Source of the DNA: Acidobacteriota bacterium
Lineage (GTDB): Bacteria > Acidobacteriota > Terriglobia > Bryobacterales > UBA6623
NCBI GenBank assembly: GCA_027624045.1
Contig: JAQBUE010000005.1
Location: forward strand, 1-59,828
Length of the DNA: 59,828 nucleotides
Direction of reading: 5' to 3'
Shown here in pieces: positions 28,842 through 38,125 of this stretch. Made by a program: the position numbers and the translations under genes. Under the pieces are notes generated by a model, which saw only the letters and a list, made by a program, of their open reading frames with translations, was not told the origin of the DNA and did not search any database. How positions within the stretch are numbered: position 1 is the stretch's first letter; every line of letters begins with the position of its first letter.

Positions 28842-30098
28842 CTACTCGTATCGAATCGCCTCAATAGGATCCAGTTTCGCCGCTTGCACAGCGGGGTAGC
28901 TGCCGAACAACAATCCGATGAAGACAGACACGGCGAATGCCACGATAATCGAAGTCGCCGTGACGACGGTCGGCCACTCGGCGATGGTCGCGATGATGAG
29001 CGAACCGCAGAACCCAGCCGCGATTCCTAGCAGCCCCCCGACGATAGAAATCAAAACAGCTTCAATCAGGAACTGTCGAATAATGTCTCGCTGCCTAGCG
29101 CCGATGGCGCGTCGAATCCCGATCTCGCGTGTGCGCTCGAGCACGGTGGCGAGCATGATGTTCATGATGCCGATGCCGCCCACAAGCAGGGAGATTCCGG
29201 CGATGCAAATCATAACAATTTCGAAAATTTTCTGTGTCTGCTGGCGCTGTGCGAGCAATCCCGCCGGTACGATGACGGTGAAATCGCCGGCGTCGTTGTG
29301 TGTGGCCGTGAGGATGGCACGCACAACCTCGGCGGTTTCAATGGGATCGGATTCGTTAAAGACTCGCAGGAAGACGCCGTCGATTTCGTCTTTCAGATAG
29401 CTGTTGGTGTCGTCGAAGCGGCGCATAACAGTATTGAGCGGTGCGATGACAAGGTTGTTCTGGTCGTCGGTATCAAGGCCCTCAATGTCGGCGTCGCCGC
29501 CGGACTGAGGGGCGACAACCCCTATGACTTCGAGCCAAATGGCGTCCATTTTGACATGTTTACCAATGGCGGAACCGTAACCGAGGAGGCTGATCTTGGC
29601 GCGTTCGCCAAGGACGCAGACGGGCCGCGCATAGAGGTCGTCCGCTTCGCTGAAAAATTTTCCCTCGATTAGGTTAAGGCTGTAGATTTTCGTGTAGTTG
29701 GGCAGGACGCCGATGACAGTCGGCAAATCCTGGTCGGACCGCGGCAGCACTGAGGTTGGATAGAAACGTTTGCGGGGCGACATAGCCTCAACGTTAGGGA
29801 CGTTCTCCTGCAGGGCGCGGAAGTCTCGGAACGTCAAGCCAGGGGAGATTTCCCGGACAGCGAGAAGCGTCTCGCGGTCCACTGCTTCGTTGGCTTCCAC
29901 GATGATGTTATTGACGCCGAGCAGGTCAATCTGGCGCAGCGTTTCCTGCTGGGCGCCGGCTGTGATGGAAAGCATGGCGACAACAGCGCCAACACCAAAG
30001 ATCATGCCAAGCATCGTGAGCAGGGAGCGCAGCTTGTTCCCGAGCAAGCTGCCGAGGCCCATCAAGAGGTCGGGGAGAATACTGTTGGTAGCCGGCAC
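28842..30098 (-). CDS. MacB-type ABC transporter permease (no ATPase domain)
   Basis: 418 aa; 'NKLRSLLTMLGMIFGVGAVVAMLSITAGAQQE', MacB periplasmic core, 'VGGIGIMNIMLATVLERTREIGIRRAIGARQRDIIRQFLIEAVLIS'; no Walker A in the protein. Confidence 0.92.
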   Translation of the reverse strand: MPATNSILPDLLMGLGSLLGNKLRSLLTMLGMIFGVGAVVAMLSITAGAQQETLRQIDLLGVNNIIVEANEAVDRETLLAVREISPGLTFRDFRALQENVPNVEAMSPRKRFYPTSVLPRSDQDLPTVIGVLPNYTKIYSLNLIEGKFFSEADDLYARPVCVLGERAKISLLGYGSAIGKHVKMDAIWLEVIGVVAPQSGGDADIEGLDTDDQNNLVIAPLNTVMRRFDDTNSYLKDEIDGVFLRVFNESDPIETAEVVRAILTATHNDAGDFTVIVPAGLLAQRQQTQKIFEIVMICIAGISLLVGGIGIMNIMLATVLERTREIGIRRAIGARQRDIIRQFLIEAVLISIVGGLLGIAAGFCGSLIIATIAEWPTVVTATSIIVAFAVSVFIGLLFGSYPAVQAAKLDPIEAIRYE

Positions 30099-30100
30099 TT

Positions 30101-31954
30101 CTAACGCTGCCTCCTGCCGCCGCCACCACCAGGGCCGCCACCGGCCCCGCCACCGGGTAGGGTCGGGCCGGACTTCTTCGCCGATTTCTTCTTCTTGGTG
30201 GTCTGGCGCTGATCGAGGGGCGGTTGCAGCGAGACCGTTTCGCCCTCTTCAAGACCGCTGAGCACTGCGATGCGGGTTTCGGTTCGCTGACCTACTTCGA
30301 CGCGGCGCGGTTCGAGGTCATTGCCATCCCAAACGTAAACGATGTTGTTTTCGCCGGAGGGGTACACGGCCTGTAACGGGATATGAAGTGTATCGGGAAT
30401 GCGTTCGATCACAATCTCGGCGTCGGCAAGCAGACCGGGGCGAAGCAAAACCTCAACAACAGAGCCTTGTTGCGGCGGCTCGGGGAGTCGGGCGTTTAGG
30501 CGGTCGGCAGCCGTCCACTCAGAGCTAGCCGGGCTCGCCCCGGGCAAAGCGGGCATCTCGACGGGAGCGCCGGGTTGCCTCGGGCCGCCTTGACCGGCTG
30601 AAGCGGCCTGATTTTCCGGACCGCCCTGTCGGCTGCCGCCGGCGCGAGAACGCATTTGCTGGAAGATCTTCCGGCGTTCTTCCTGGCTCATGGATTCGAT
30701 ATCGCGGCCACCGGCCAGCTCCTGCATCATCTTGCGGGCTCGTTCACGCTCTTCAGGAGAGCGGTTGCCGCGACCGCCGCCAGCGGACTTTCCCGTCTTG
30801 CCGGCCGCAGCCGCCTGTTCGGAAGGCGCACCGGAGTTGGCGCCCTCAGTCCTCGGCGAGGGGCGCGGTGAGCGGCTTGATTTGACCCCTTTTTGAGTGA
30901 CCTGACCGCTGGCGAGGATGGTTCGAATCTGTTCAGGGGTCGCGCCGACCTGAGTGAGCAGTTCAGTCATATCGACGCTCAAAACGCAGTCGAACTTTTT
31001 TGTGGCTTGACCGCTGAAAAAATTGGCCGAGGCGGTGCTGCCAAGCCGCTTGATCGTGGCCTTCACCGGTTTCCCGGGCAATGCGTCAAGGTAGACGATT
31101 GCTTCCTGACCCTCGCTAAGGCGGGCGCGTTCCACTTCTTCGACCTGGGTTAAGAGTTCCATTTCAGAAAGATCGAGGATTTGCGCAAGCGCCATGCCGG
31201 GTGACACGTCGTCGCCTTCTTGCACGGGCGGGCTGGCTTGCCCGAAGGAACTCCTGCCTGAGCGGTTCTCGAGGATCGAAACAAGTCCTCCTAGCGGTGT
31301 GAGGACACGAGCGCTCTCGATGCGGCGCTGATCCCGCTCAACATCGAGCTCGGCCTTGCGAATCTGTTCTCGCAACACGGCGAGTTCAGCTTCGCGCTGT
31401 TGGAGCCGGGATTGAATATCAGATTCGAGCTTCTGAAGCCGGCGTTTGGCTTCTTCCAGAGTCAACTCGTTCTTGCGGGCGTCGATCTGTGAAATCAGCT
31501 CGTTCTGGCGGACGTCGAGTTCGGCGCGCCGAACGGCGAAACGGGCACTCATGAGTTCGACTTCATCCTGGCTCCTGAGAATCTCCAGCTCAACCTCACC
31601 CTTCTTGAGGTTCTGCTTGGTCTTTTCCACATCAAGCAGCGCATCTTGCAGGAACACTAGGCGATCGGAATCATCGAACTCAGCGATCAGGTCCATCGGT
31701 TTGGCCAGCGAGCCCGATAGGGCGAGCTGCGTGACCTGGGACGCGGAACCTAGGTTCGGGGCTGAGAGGGTGGTGGAGCGAACGGCCTGCAGGGCTCCCC
31801 GCAAATAAGTCTTTACGATCAGCTCGCCGCGCTTGACCTCGGCGAGAGCCTGCTCAGGTTGATCGTCGGGAATGCGGCTGACCAGGTAATAGGCGGCCCC
31901 GACGACGGCCAGGAAAACAAGCAGGACCGAAAGCCGAATAAGTAGTTTTCTCAT
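30101..31954 (-). CDS. HlyD-family periplasmic adaptor with long low-complexity insert and Gly-rich tail
   Basis: From ATG at 31954 (MRKLLIRLSVLLVFLAVV): membrane anchor, 'VKRGELIVKTYLRGALQAV', coiled-coil hairpin, C-terminal 'IPDTLHIPLQAVYPSGENNIVYVWDGNDLEPRRVEVGQ', tail GPTLPGGGAGGGPGGGGGRRQR. Confidence 0.85.
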   Translation of the reverse strand: MRKLLIRLSVLLVFLAVVGAAYYLVSRIPDDQPEQALAEVKRGELIVKTYLRGALQAVRSTTLSAPNLGSASQVTQLALSGSLAKPMDLIAEFDDSDRLVFLQDALLDVEKTKQNLKKGEVELEILRSQDEVELMSARFAVRRAELDVRQNELISQIDARKNELTLEEAKRRLQKLESDIQSRLQQREAELAVLREQIRKAELDVERDQRRIESARVLTPLGGLVSILENRSGRSSFGQASPPVQEGDDVSPGMALAQILDLSEMELLTQVEEVERARLSEGQEAIVYLDALPGKPVKATIKRLGSTASANFFSGQATKKFDCVLSVDMTELLTQVGATPEQIRTILASGQVTQKGVKSSRSPRPSPRTEGANSGAPSEQAAAAGKTGKSAGGGRGNRSPEERERARKMMQELAGGRDIESMSQEERRKIFQQMRSRAGGSRQGGPENQAASAGQGGPRQPGAPVEMPALPGASPASSEWTAADRLNARLPEPPQQGSVVEVLLRPGLLADAEIVIERIPDTLHIPLQAVYPSGENNIVYVWDGNDLEPRRVEVGQRTETRIAVLSGLEEGETVSLQPPLDQRQTTKKKKSAKKSGPTLPGGGAGGGPGGGGGRRQR

Positions 31955-31970
31955 AACGGTGCGGCGCGAC

Positions 31971-33236
31971 CTACTCGTCGCCCTCTCCACTCCGCAACTG
32001 AGGATCTTCGAGGGCGATCACCTCGTCTTCATCGATGACATCGGAGACGACGATTTCGGTTGCGTTCCGAGCCAGCACCTCAATGGGCTGGGCTCGAAAC
32101 CCTGTCCCGGTGCGGACGAAAACAGTTGGCTGCCCGTCAACCTGAAAACTGGCTTTTGCCGGGATGATCAGGACATCCTCACGCCGCTCGACGATCACTT
32201 CGACGCTCACGCTCATACCCGGGCGCAGACGGTCATCCATTTTGCTGATGCTGACATGAGCGGGGAAGTTCTTCTCCGGTGGAAAACGGCGGAAGATCAA
32301 GGTAGCGATGGGGCTAAGCCACTCGATCGTCCCCTCGAAAACAGCGCCTGCGACGGCATCGGCCCGAATCCGCACCGGCTGACCCGTGTGGGCGAGTCCG
32401 CGGTCAATCTCCTCAACCCGGAACTCGACCATCATCGAAGACAGGTCGGGGATCTCCGCAATCTCGGCGCCGGCCCAGGCCGTATCGCCCTCCTGAAATG
32501 GTGGACGGCTGCGACTGGACGAGCCTTGCGCGCGGGGATTGGGCCGCACCTGCATGATGCCGTCGACCGGCGCGCGCAGGATCATGTTGCCCAGATAGCT
32601 CTTTGTGCGGTCGAGGTCACGAACGGCCTTGTTCTTCTTTTCCCCAAGCTGCACCACATCAGCCTGTTGCGAGAGATCGGTCGCCTCGACGGTTGTCTGC
32701 GCCTTCGCCAAATCTCCCTCGGAAACCTTCACGCTGATGCGGTTCTTGAGGCCTTCGATTTCGGAAAGGATCTCCTGCTTGCTTGCTTCGAGCTTGGCGC
32801 GCTCCAGGTCGTATTCCGAACGCATAACGAGCATTGCGTTCGCCTCGTCGGCGATGGAGTGCTTCGCTTGGGCCTGAATAATCTCGCTATCCACTCGCCG
32901 GACATCGGTCAGTTTCTCGGCGTAGCGCTCTTCCAGAGCGGCGGAGTCAAACTCGACGACCACGTCGCCTTTCTTGATCAGCTTGCCGTCGCGGGCTAAT
33001 CTCACGATTTGGAGGCTGGGAGCCTGAGGCGCGGTGATTGGAGTGTTTCTTTGGCTCTTCACTTCGCCGCGGGCACGGATCGTGCGCACGAAATCCCGGC
33101 GTTCGACGCGAGCAGTGGGGACTGCTCGTGAGGCAGGACCCAAGAAATGCAACGCCGCGTAGGCCATCGCAACCACAGCCACAAGCGCAAAAAGCCAGCG
33201 CGCGACTTGGCCCGAAGTTTTCGCTGTTTCAGCCAT
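31971..33236 (-). CDS. HlyD-family efflux periplasmic adaptor
   Basis: From ATG at 33236 (MAETAKTSGQVARWLFALVAVVAM): 'VERRDFVRTIRARGEVKSQRNTPITAPQ', 'LIKKGDVVVEFD', 'NMILRAPVDGIMQ', 'RPGMSVSVEVIVERREDVLIIPAKA'. Confidence 0.9.
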   Translation of the reverse strand: MAETAKTSGQVARWLFALVAVVAMAYAALHFLGPASRAVPTARVERRDFVRTIRARGEVKSQRNTPITAPQAPSLQIVRLARDGKLIKKGDVVVEFDSAALEERYAEKLTDVRRVDSEIIQAQAKHSIADEANAMLVMRSEYDLERAKLEASKQEILSEIEGLKNRISVKVSEGDLAKAQTTVEATDLSQQADVVQLGEKKNKAVRDLDRTKSYLGNMILRAPVDGIMQVRPNPRAQGSSSRSRPPFQEGDTAWAGAEIAEIPDLSSMMVEFRVEEIDRGLAHTGQPVRIRADAVAGAVFEGTIEWLSPIATLIFRRFPPEKNFPAHVSISKMDDRLRPGMSVSVEVIVERREDVLIIPAKASFQVDGQPTVFVRTGTGFRAQPIEVLARNATEIVVSDVIDEDEVIALEDPQLRSGEGDE

Positions 33237-33399
33237 ATCGAAAACAAACAACTTCCGCGAGGCCGCGATTCAAATAGCAGCCCCTAAAGTCTAAGACGGG
33301 GAACTTGCCGAGAAGGTTATTGTCTCCCAAGAAAAAGCTGCGAGGCAAGCTGACGGACGGCTAGCGAGACCACAGCGGGCCGGCGGCCCTCCGAAACGG

Positions 33400-36300
33400 C
33401 TAGTCACCCGCCGTTTCCACGGGCTGGAGGCCGCCTGGCGTCGCCTGACCCGCTTCCCGGCGAGCTTGGGCTTTTTCAGACCAGCCCTCGAGCGTGAAGT
33501 AGACCACTGGGATAAATACCAAGGTGATCAGCGTGGATGTCGTCAACCCTCCAATCACCACACGGGCCATGGGTGCTTGCAGCTCGCCCCCTTCACCAAG
33601 ACCCAGCGCCATCGGGGTCAGGCCGAGCACCGTCGTCACGGTTGTCATCAAGATCGGACGGAGCCGGCGCATTCCCGAAGCGACGACCGCCTCCCGTAGT
33701 TGATAGCCATGTTCGCGGCGCAGAAGGTTCGTGTAATCGACCAGCACAATGGCGTTATTAACCACGATTCCCACGAGCACAATCACGCCCAGAAAGCCCT
33801 GCATATTGAAAGTCGTCTCGGTCAGGAGCAGCATGAGGACAACACCAATACCCGCCAACGGAATCGAGAACAAGATGATGAATGGGTCTCTGAGCGACTC
33901 AAACTGCGAGGCCATCACCATATAGACCAGGACAAGCGCCAGGATGGCCGCGAAGGTCATCTGCTGGAAGGCTTCCTGCTGCTCCTCGAATTCACCGCCG
34001 AAGCGGAACTCGTAATCGTCCGGCTTCTCAATGCGCTCAAGAGCCACTTGCAGGTCAGCGACAATGCTGCCCAAATCGCGGTCGGCGATCGTACCCGTGA
34101 CCTCGATGATGCGCTGCTGGTCGGCCCGCGTGATTTCGGTCGGCCCTTCCTGCCGTTTCATGCGCACGACACTTTCGACCGGGATCGTCTTGCCGTCGAA
34201 CAGGGAGATCGGGACGTTGTTGACCTGAGCGAGGTCGAGCCGATCCTCCTCGCGCAGCCGGACGAGAATGTCATACTCGTCGCCCTCCTCGCGATAGAGC
34301 GAAGCTCGGGTCCCGCCAATAGCTGTTTCCAGCGTGTCGGCGACTTCGGCGACGGAAAGACCCATGCTGCTGGCTTTTGCGCGATCGACGGAGATCAGCA
34401 TTTCAGGCACGCCAGGCAGACGGCTGAGCTGCGCGCTCACGACGCCCGGGGTCGTTCTCATGGCATCCCGCACCTTCTCGGCGAGATCCCGAATGATCTC
34501 CATGTCGTGTCCGCGGACCTCCACGGTCAGGCGATCGCCCCCGTCTCCTCCGAATCCGCTGCCGCTACGGCGGAACAAGCCGCTGCTAACACGGGTCTGG
34601 ACGATCATCCCTGGTTCGAGCTGCATCAGGGGTCGCAGCTGGGCGGCGACGTTGGCGGCCGTACGGTTGCGCTGACTCTGATCAACGAGGTCAATGCGCA
34701 CGCGCCCCTCATTCATACCGGTATAGCGAAAGGTGCTGCTACTGCCCGCCTCGGTCATGATGTACGTGGCTTCGGGCACTTCGCGCTTGATGATATCGGT
34801 CATCCGGACCATGGTATCGTCGGTTACCTCGACGCGAGTTCCCGGTTCCAACTTCAAATTGACCTGAATCTGTCCCTCGTCGACCTCTGGCTGCAACTCG
34901 ACGCCAATCAGGGGCAAAAGGTAGAGCGACACACCAAAAAGTGCGGCCGCGGCGACCGTGACGACGGCCCTATGGTTCAGAGCCCTCTCGATAACACGAC
35001 CGTAAGAGTTCGTCCAGCGCTCCTGGGTGGTTCCCGCCCAACGAGAGACCGCAGCGGTTAGCCCGCGCCGCCCTTTTCCGACGTTGCGGCCGAGAAATTG
35101 GGAGCACAGAACCGGGACGACGGTGAGCGCGACGATCAGCGAACACAACAAGGCGAAGGAAACGACCCATGCCAGTTGCTCAAACTGCTGCGCCGAGACG
35201 CCGCCCATGAACAGGACAGGCACGAACACCGCGATCGTCGTCAACGTCGAGGCGGTAATCGCCGTGCCAACTTCGCGGCTCCCAACAATGGCTGCCTGCT
35301 TGAGATCCAACCCTTCCTCGCGGTGCCGATAGATGTTTTCCAGCACGACGATACCGTTGTCGACCAACATACCGACACCCAACGCAAGGCCGCCAAACGA
35401 GACCGTATTCAGCGTGAAGCCGTTGAAATACATCAGCGCGAACGTGGAGATCACTGAAATCGGGATGGCCGTTCCGATAATGAGCGTGCTCGACAGGCTC
35501 CGCAGGAAGAACAGCAGGACAAAGACCGCCAGGCCTGCCCCGATGAGGGCTGAATCGTTGACGTTGTTGATGGAGGCGCGGATAAAGTCGGCCGAATCCC
35601 AGGTGCTTTCCATCTTCACGGGCAATCCTTCGGCGTGAACCTTCTCGACTTCTTTCCAGACGCCTTCGGAAACTTTGACCGTGTTGGCCCCCGACTGCTT
35701 GTAGATGAACATCCGAACGGCCGTCTGACCGTTGACGCGGACGATGTAGCGGACATCTTCGTTCGAATCCTCGACCGTGGCAATATCTCGAACAAAGACG
35801 GGTACGCCGCCGCGGGTGGCTACGGCTACGTTCAAGATGTCATCCAGGTTCTCGAATTCGCCCTGCGTCCGCAGCAAGACTTCGTAGCGGCCTTCGAAGA
35901 CGGGCCCGACGGGGCGGTTCAAGTTCTCACGCCGCAGAGTCTGAACAATTTGTGCCACGGATAGATTCAGAGCGCGAATCTTCTTCAAGTCGAGATAAAC
36001 GTGGATCTGACGGCGCAACCCGCCGCTCACACGCGCCTGCGCTACACCCGGAACGCGTTCCAGCCTGTATTGCAGACTCTGCTCGGCGTAGTGGCGCAGT
36101 TCTTTCGCATCTTTCGTCTCCGAGGAGACGCTCAGGAACATGATCGGGAACTGCGAGACATCGAACTTGTACATCACGGGAGGCTCGATGTCATCGGGCA
36201 GTGTGTTCCGGCGGCGGTCGACCCGCTCTCGCACCTCGTTGGCTGCCTCGTCCAGATTGGTGCCATATACGAAGCGGACGCGTACGCTGGAGTTGCCTTC

Positions 36301-36555
36301 GGTAGAGCTGGATGTGATTTCCTCCGCGCCGGGAGCAGAGGCGAGCGCCTGCTCCAAGGGACGCGAGATCAGTGTCTCCATTTCTTCCGGAGCGACCCCC
36401 TCGTAGCGAGTCGTGACGCTGATCGTGGGGTATTCCGTCTCGGGCATCAAGTCGACCGGGATCTGGATGAACGCGATGGCGCCGAGCAGCATGGCGATCA
36501 AACAGGCCATCAGAATTGTCACCGGCCTGTGAATCGAAAACTCAGGAAGATTCAT
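33400..36555 (-). CDS. RND efflux transporter permease (AcrB/HAE1 type)
   Basis: 1051 aa; 'MNLPEFSIHRPVTILMACLIAMLLGAIAF', 'GGLALGVGMLVDNGIVVLENIYRHREEG', 'FMGGVSAQQFEQLAWVVSFALLCSLIVALTVVPVLCS', C-terminal 'GIVVNNAIVLVDYTNLLR'. Confidence 0.95.
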   Translation of the reverse strand: MNLPEFSIHRPVTILMACLIAMLLGAIAFIQIPVDLMPETEYPTISVTTRYEGVAPEEMETLISRPLEQALASAPGAEEITSSSTEGNSSVRVRFVYGTNLDEAANEVRERVDRRRNTLPDDIEPPVMYKFDVSQFPIMFLSVSSETKDAKELRHYAEQSLQYRLERVPGVAQARVSGGLRRQIHVYLDLKKIRALNLSVAQIVQTLRRENLNRPVGPVFEGRYEVLLRTQGEFENLDDILNVAVATRGGVPVFVRDIATVEDSNEDVRYIVRVNGQTAVRMFIYKQSGANTVKVSEGVWKEVEKVHAEGLPVKMESTWDSADFIRASINNVNDSALIGAGLAVFVLLFFLRSLSSTLIIGTAIPISVISTFALMYFNGFTLNTVSFGGLALGVGMLVDNGIVVLENIYRHREEGLDLKQAAIVGSREVGTAITASTLTTIAVFVPVLFMGGVSAQQFEQLAWVVSFALLCSLIVALTVVPVLCSQFLGRNVGKGRRGLTAAVSRWAGTTQERWTNSYGRVIERALNHRAVVTVAAAALFGVSLYLLPLIGVELQPEVDEGQIQVNLKLEPGTRVEVTDDTMVRMTDIIKREVPEATYIMTEAGSSSTFRYTGMNEGRVRIDLVDQSQRNRTAANVAAQLRPLMQLEPGMIVQTRVSSGLFRRSGSGFGGDGGDRLTVEVRGHDMEIIRDLAEKVRDAMRTTPGVVSAQLSRLPGVPEMLISVDRAKASSMGLSVAEVADTLETAIGGTRASLYREEGDEYDILVRLREEDRLDLAQVNNVPISLFDGKTIPVESVVRMKRQEGPTEITRADQQRIIEVTGTIADRDLGSIVADLQVALERIEKPDDYEFRFGGEFEEQQEAFQQMTFAAILALVLVYMVMASQFESLRDPFIILFSIPLAGIGVVLMLLLTETTFNMQGFLGVIVLVGIVVNNAIVLVDYTNLLRREHGYQLREAVVASGMRRLRPILMTTVTTVLGLTPMALGLGEGGELQAPMARVVIGGLTTSTLITLVFIPVVYFTLEGWSEKAQARREAGQATPGGLQPVETAGD

Positions 36556-36573
36556 ACGGACCTCGCAACGGAA

Positions 36574-37827
36574 CTACTCGGACACCTGGGCGGTCTTTGG
36601 TGCTTCCTTTTCGGAATTCGTACTTTGCTTCTTGGCGGGAGCGTCGGCCTGGGCAGGTGGCTCGCCGGCTGTTTCCGTGCTGACGGCCGCTTTGATGAGG
36701 TCGCCGTCTTCGAGGATTGTCGCCCCTCGGCCGACGATCTTGACGCCGGGATCGAGGTTCGCAATTACCTCGACATTATCCTCGCGTGTCATGCCCGTTT
36801 CAATCGCCCGAAAAATCGGCCGCTCACCTTCAATGACATACACGCCGGGCTGCGTGCCACGATACACCAACCCTTCGCGCGGAATGAGGACGGCATCTCG
36901 CAGCGCGCCCGTATCGAGCCGAATTCGTACGAACATTTCCGCCTTGAGCTTGCTGCCGGTGTTGGGCACGTCGATTTCGACGAGAGCCGTGCGTGTGGCC
37001 GCGTCGAGCACGGGGGCGATGCGGGCGACGCGGCCTATGAGAATCTCGCCAGGCATTGCATCGACTTCGATCTCGGCAGTGTTGCCGACGCCCAGGCGGC
37101 CGATGTTGCGTTCCGGGACGTTCGCGAGCGTAACCATGGTTGACAGGTTCACGATTCGGAGAATAGGCGTCGAGGGGCTGATGATCGCACCCTGGTCAAC
37201 AAAGCGCGTTGCCACGATTCCGGACATAGGGGCGTAAATCTTCGTCTGCGCCAAACGAATCTTGAGTTCCCGAAGTTCGGCTTCGGTCTGTCCGGTTTGA
37301 GCGCGGGAGAACTCCACCTGCGCGTCGACGACTTGCAGTTGTGTTTTCGTGGAGGCGAAGTCTTGCGGTGAAATGAGCCCGTCGTCCAGCAGGCTCTGGG
37401 CTCGGCTGAGTTCCGCTTTGGCGTTTTCCTGCTCGGCCTGCCTTTGTTGCATCAAGGCCCGCGCTACGCCAATCGACGCTTGCGCCCGGTTGACCTGTTG
37501 CTGCATCTCGTCGTCCTCGAGTTCGGCGATCAAGTCGCCCTCGCGGATCGTATCGCCGATCTTCAAATGCAGTTTCAAAAGGCGGCCGGTTACCTTGGCG
37601 GTGACGTCGACCTGCTCCTTGGGTTTGAGCGCGCCAGTCAGCAGCAGCACGTCCCGCAGCTGACCGGTGCGCGCTTCGGTGACCGAGACGGTGACGACGC
37701 GCGCACCGCCCTTTTTCTTTTTGGTGCTCGGGGCAGCCTGTTTTTCCTGGATGTCGTAGATCCGCAGGCCCACGAAGAATAACAGGCTTGCGCCGATCAG
37801 AATCCAGACGATTCGCTTAATCCACAT
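36574..37827 (-). CDS. RND-type membrane fusion protein (periplasmic adaptor)
   Basis: 417 aa; 'VTVSVTEARTGQLRDVLLLTGALKPKEQVDVTAKVTGRLLKLHLKIGDTIREGDLIAELED', 'AQTKIYAPMSGIVATRFVDQGAII', 'PREGLVYRG'. Confidence 0.93.
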   Translation of the reverse strand: MWIKRIVWILIGASLLFFVGLRIYDIQEKQAAPSTKKKKGGARVVTVSVTEARTGQLRDVLLLTGALKPKEQVDVTAKVTGRLLKLHLKIGDTIREGDLIAELEDDEMQQQVNRAQASIGVARALMQQRQAEQENAKAELSRAQSLLDDGLISPQDFASTKTQLQVVDAQVEFSRAQTGQTEAELRELKIRLAQTKIYAPMSGIVATRFVDQGAIISPSTPILRIVNLSTMVTLANVPERNIGRLGVGNTAEIEVDAMPGEILIGRVARIAPVLDAATRTALVEIDVPNTGSKLKAEMFVRIRLDTGALRDAVLIPREGLVYRGTQPGVYVIEGERPIFRAIETGMTREDNVEVIANLDPGVKIVGRGATILEDGDLIKAAVSTETAGEPPAQADAPAKKQSTNSEKEAPKTAQVSE

Positions 37828-37837
37828 GTTTTAAGGA

Positions 37838-37851
37838 GCGACAAGTGTCGC
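37838..37851. promoter_or_regulatory. Palindrome upstream of the RND/efflux operon (operator candidate)
   Basis: GCGACA-AG-TGTCGC, perfect 6-bp arms, 10 bp upstream of the first ORF of the minus-strand efflux operon (start at 37827). Confidence 0.35.
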
Positions 37852-38125
37852 CAGCCTTTCGTTCGGCTTGGATTGGAAAACCTGACACCCAAGCAGCAGG
37901 CGTCCGGTTCATTCTCTTCCCCCGTGGCGGCCCGGCGAAGCCGCTATCTCCAGGATACTTTATGCTTTAGAGGCTGGCCGATCGACGAGGCCCCGCTGTT
38001 GACAATGGGAGAACCAGAGCCATCACTAGGCAGGCGATGAGCCGGCCCTGATGGTTACCCTTGATGCTTTCACAGTTATATCGGTGCGCCGCCCGGAAAA
38101 CCAACCGCCGCGGGCCGGGAACCGC

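Noticed and set aside
30921-30932. tRNA T-loop-like string GGTTCGAATC
   Set aside because: Inside the HlyD-2 coding sequence with no cloverleaf context.
33700-37143. Long plus-strand ORFs of 453 and 380 aa
   Set aside because: Antisense to RND pump and adaptor genes with clear family motifs.
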